Part shown: positions 61,868-64,000 of the stretch, piece by piece
Layout of the letters: each line of letters starts with the position of its first letter
Position numbering within the stretch: position 1 is the stretch's first letter
Assembly: GCF_008373755.1 (NCBI RefSeq)
Contig: NZ_VUJV01000004.1
Span: forward strand, 1-64,000
Reading direction: 5' to 3'
DNA: 64,000 nt
Origin: Nocardioides humilatus
GTDB lineage: Bacteria > Actinomycetota > Actinomycetes > Propionibacteriales > Nocardioidaceae
Notes under the pieces: generated by a model
Seen by the model: only the letters and a program-made list of their open reading frames with translations
The model's database searches: none
What the model was told of the DNA's origin: nothing
Position numbers and translations under genes: made by a program

Positions 61868-62866
61868 GTGAAGAGGAGCGTTGCCGGTATGGCTCCCCGA
61901 TCCCTGACCTTCGCCGCTCTCGTCGCGACGACCGCCCTGTCGATGGGTGGCTGCGGCGGCGACGCCGACACGAGCGACAGCGCTGACACGAGCTCCCAGA
62001 GCGCTCCCTCCACTCCGGACGATCCCGCCACCAGCGGGTCGGCCACGCCGTCCGTGCCCGCGGTGACCGAGGAACAAGTCGACATCGGCGGCCACGAGAT
62101 CTACCTGCGCTGCTGGGGCGAGGCGGTCGTCGGCGAGCCCACGGTCCTGCTGATCTCGGGGATGGGCCCGGACGTGACCTACTGGAGCAAGATGGCCTCG
62201 GAGTTCGCCACCGACGGTCACCACCTCTGCGGCTACGACAGGCTGGGGGTCGGCGGCAGCTCGCTCCCCTCGGAGGACCGTCGCACCACCGAGGACCAGG
62301 TCGACGACCTGCTGGCGCTGCTCGACGCCGCCGGGTTGGACGAGCCGATGGTCATCGTCGCTCACTCGCTGGGCTCGCTCCCCGCCCTCGGGCTCGCCGA
62401 TCGGGCGCCGGAGCTCGTGGCCGGCGCCGTGCTCATCGAGCCCTGGGGTCCGCGCGTCGCCGGGAAGCAGCTCGCCGTACTGCCGCCGGAGAAGGCGGAC
62501 GAGTCACAGGACCTCGTCATGGAGCGGTCGTTCCTGACCGGCTACATCGCCGACCCCGACCAGAACAACGAGCACCTCCTCCTCACCGCCTGCAACGAGG
62601 AGGGCATCGCCGTGCTCGACAAGCCCGGCAGGCTGTTCGGTAACCACCCGGTGGTCGTCCTGCAGGCGCCGCTCCCCCGACGACCGGCCGGCCTCCCCCG
62701 CGACTACGACGCCGTCAGCCGGGCGGCGTGGGTCGACGCCAACGACGAGTTCGCCACCGAGTCGACCGACGGGAAGGTCATCGTGGTGAAGCACACGGGC
62801 CACGACATCCACATCGATCGTCCCGACGCGGTCATCGAGGCGATCCTCGACGTGCTTGCCGGATAG
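61868..62866 (+). CDS. Alpha/beta-hydrolase lipoprotein
   Basis: 332 residues from the GTG at 61868; a start at the ATG eight codons in, with AGAGGAG about 10 nt upstream, is equally possible. A signal peptide ends in the lipobox SMGGC, then an Asp/Ser/Thr linker. The hydrolase core has the oxyanion segment LLISGMGPD, nucleophile Ser in VIVAHSLGSLPAL and the catalytic His in KHTGHDIHIDRPD. It acts outside the membrane; substrate unknown. Confidence 0.85.
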   Translation: MKRSVAGMAPRSLTFAALVATTALSMGGCGGDADTSDSADTSSQSAPSTPDDPATSGSATPSVPAVTEEQVDIGGHEIYLRCWGEAVVGEPTVLLISGMGPDVTYWSKMASEFATDGHHLCGYDRLGVGGSSLPSEDRRTTEDQVDDLLALLDAAGLDEPMVIVAHSLGSLPALGLADRAPELVAGAVLIEPWGPRVAGKQLAVLPPEKADESQDLVMERSFLTGYIADPDQNNEHLLLTACNEEGIAVLDKPGRLFGNHPVVVLQAPLPRRPAGLPRDYDAVSRAAWVDANDEFATESTDGKVIVVKHTGHDIHIDRPDAVIEAILDVLAG

Positions 62867-62882
62867 TCGGGGTCCCGGCGGC

Positions 62883-62888
62883 TAGGTT
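62883..62888 (+). promoter_or_regulatory. Putative -10 element of a leaderless promoter (TAGGTT)
   Basis: TAGGTT ends 6 nt before the GTG at 62895. An adjacent second GTG at 62898 would be 9 nt away, so the first is preferred. Confidence 0.5.
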
Positions 62889-62894
62889 GAAGGG

Positions 62895-63563
62895 GTGGTG
62901 ACCGACCGGCTCCCGATGTTCCCCCTGAACACCGTGCTGTTCCCGGGTGTCACCGTGCCGCTGCACGTCTTCGAGGACCGCTACCGCGCGCTGATGCACC
63001 ACCTGCTGCGCCTCGAGGACCCGGCCGAACGCCTCTTCGGGTCGGTGGCGATCCGCGAGGGATACGAGGTCGGTGACCACGGCGCACAGTCGCTCTACCG
63101 GATCGGGGTACGCCTCCAGCTCAGCGAGGTCGAGGCACATCCTGACGGCACCTTCGACATCGTCGTCGTCGGTCGCGACCGGATCCGGCTCGACAAGCTC
63201 GAGCGCGGCGACCTCTTCCCCGTCGGCGAGGTCGACGAGCTGCCCGAGCCCGACGTGAAGGTGCCCGAGGCGCTCCTCGACCTGGCGCGCGCGACGTTCA
63301 CCGCCTACCGCCACGTGCTCAGTGAGATCTCGGCCGATCCCTACCGCGGCAGCCTGCCCACCGATCCCACCTACCTCTCGTGGGTGCTCGCCGCGTGCGC
63401 ACCACTCCCGATCTCCGAGCGACAGCAACTGCTCGAGGCCGCCGATGCCGAGGAGCGGCTCACGCTGGTCACCGACCTGCTCCGCAGCGAGCTCCAGACG
63501 ATGAACGTCATCAGCTCTCTCCCGGCGACCGAGGTCGCCCGGACGCGCTGGTCGCCCAACTGA
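62895..63563 (+). CDS. LON peptidase N-terminal (substrate-binding) domain protein
   Basis: 222 residues containing only the Lon N-terminal domain: LPMFPLNTVLFPGVTVPLHVFEDRYRALM at the start, then a barrel strand set (VGRDRIRLDKLERGDLFPVGEV) and the helical tail ending ERQQLLEAADAEERLTLVTDLL. No ATPase or protease domain follows, so it is not a Lon protease. Such stand-alone proteins are common in actinobacteria; a substrate adaptor role is presumed. Confidence 0.9.
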   Translation: MVTDRLPMFPLNTVLFPGVTVPLHVFEDRYRALMHHLLRLEDPAERLFGSVAIREGYEVGDHGAQSLYRIGVRLQLSEVEAHPDGTFDIVVVGRDRIRLDKLERGDLFPVGEVDELPEPDVKVPEALLDLARATFTAYRHVLSEISADPYRGSLPTDPTYLSWVLAACAPLPISERQQLLEAADAEERLTLVTDLLRSELQTMNVISSLPATEVARTRWSPN

Positions 63564-63593
63564 CGCCCTGGCCGATGCAGTGATGGCTCAGTG

Positions 63594-64000
63594 ATGGCGA
63601 AGAAGCAGCGCGCCGGGGGCACCCCGGCCACCACCGCCCTGACCACCGCCGGCGCGGACTTCACCGTGCACGACTATGACCACGACCCGCGGTCGGACTC
63701 CTACGGCGAGGAAGCCGCCCACGCGCTCGGCATCTCCGCCGCCCAGGTGTTCAAGACACTGCTCGCCGACGTCGACGGCACCCTCACGGTCGCAGTGGTG
63801 CCCGTCTCCGGCCAGCTCGACCTGAAGGCGCTGGCCCGCGCCGTGGGCGGCCGCAAGGCCGCCATGGCCGACCCCAAGGCAGCAGAGCGCTCGACCGGCT
63901 ATGTCGTCGGCGGGATCTCACCGCTCGGCCAGAAGCGGCTCCACCCGACCGTCGTCGATGAGAGCGCTCTCGCACACTCCACGGTGTTCGTCTCGGCGGG
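63594..64000 (+). CDS. ybaK: YbaK/EbsC-type Cys-tRNA(Pro) deacylase (3' end outside window)
   Basis: The first 135 codons are visible from the ATG at 63594 to the right edge, with no stop. AKKQRAGGTPATTAL at the N terminus, HDYDHDP, SYGEEAAHALG and the catalytic-lysine strand QVFKTLLADVDG are typical, followed by VVPVSGQLDLKALARAVGGRKAAMAD and GYVVGGISPLGQKR. YbaK hydrolyses Cys-tRNA(Pro) made in error by ProRS. An earlier ATG leads to a stop after three codons. No good ribosome binding site is visible. Confidence 0.92.
   Translation, partial: MAKKQRAGGTPATTALTTAGADFTVHDYDHDPRSDSYGEEAAHALGISAAQVFKTLLADVDGTLTVAVVPVSGQLDLKALARAVGGRKAAMADPKAAERSTGYVVGGISPLGQKRLHPTVVDESALAHSTVFVSA

Noticed and set aside
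1-64000. CRISPR arrays, insertion sequences, prophage or rRNA genes
   Set aside because: I saw no spaced direct repeats, no transposase or integrase, no terminal inverted repeats and no rRNA sequence. The only repeats are inside coding regions.

Overview
The window comes from a very GC-rich actinobacterial chromosome, most likely a Nocardioides-like member of the Propionibacteriales. This is inferred from family content: an AftD-type arabinofuranosyltransferase, HGxxPAAW, DUF3068, DUF2752 and Trp_oprn_chp proteins, an ANTAR response regulator, and PolA with a worn-out proofreading domain. Genes are packed tightly with many 1-8 nt ATGA/GTGA overlaps. No gene-free stretch exceeds 300 bases; the longest are about 190 bases before livK and 164 bases before livH. 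Nearly every long ORF antisense to a conserved gene is a codon-bias shadow.

Regions. (1) 1-1018: the end of a secreted-type protein built from Asp-rich thrombospondin type-3 repeats. (2) 1064-14933: a cell-envelope glycan cluster with a methyltransferase, an HHxxxDG acyltransferase-like protein, DUF3068, GT4, DPM1-like GT2, a tiny DUF2613-like membrane peptide, two multi-pass GT-C-like proteins, a 1343-aa AftD-like protein and a MOP flippase. It resembles the mycobacterial Rv0224c-Rv0236c neighbourhood. (3) 15068-17337: a compact operon of an acidic repetitive 77-aa peptide, a JmjC-type oxygenase and a sucrase/ferredoxin-like Fe-S protein. I consider this the best candidate for an undescribed system. 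(4) 17334-21088: polA, a hotdog thioesterase and a GNAT. (5) 21281-26734: a branched-chain amino-acid ABC system, with livK convergent to livHMGF and a strong terminator between them. livH carries an unusual extracytoplasmic domain. (6) 26899-30757: an ANTAR regulator, tRNA-Leu(CAA), a free-standing HTH-LAGLIDADG protein, a double-DUF427 protein and pyk. (7) 30795-36822: gltBD, glutamate synthase. (8) 36971-43546: trpCBA followed by a SCO1 lipoprotein and lgt; then hisI, a Trp-associated membrane protein, HGxxPAAW and DUF2752. (9) 43668-51892: a Tat-type secreted protein, a heterodimeric ABC exporter with complementary active-site lesions, a TIGR03085 protein, a PQQ-type sugar dehydrogenase with a PKD domain, and a GNAT. 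(10) 51934-57131: the hisDCBHAF operon. (11) 57178-64000: a membrane protein, a NarL-type two-component pair, a ScyD/E-like protein, a lipoprotein hydrolase, a LON-N protein and the start of a YbaK deacylase.

The biosynthetic core joins nitrogen assimilation (gltBD) to histidine and tryptophan synthesis. hisG, hisE, trpE, trpD and trpF are not in the window, so HisA is plausibly the bifunctional PriA. At least nine genes, including polA, pyk, hisD and hisI, have a -10-like hexamer ending 6-7 nt before an ATG/GTG with no ribosome binding site. That is the architecture of leaderless transcription, and I used it to choose several starts.
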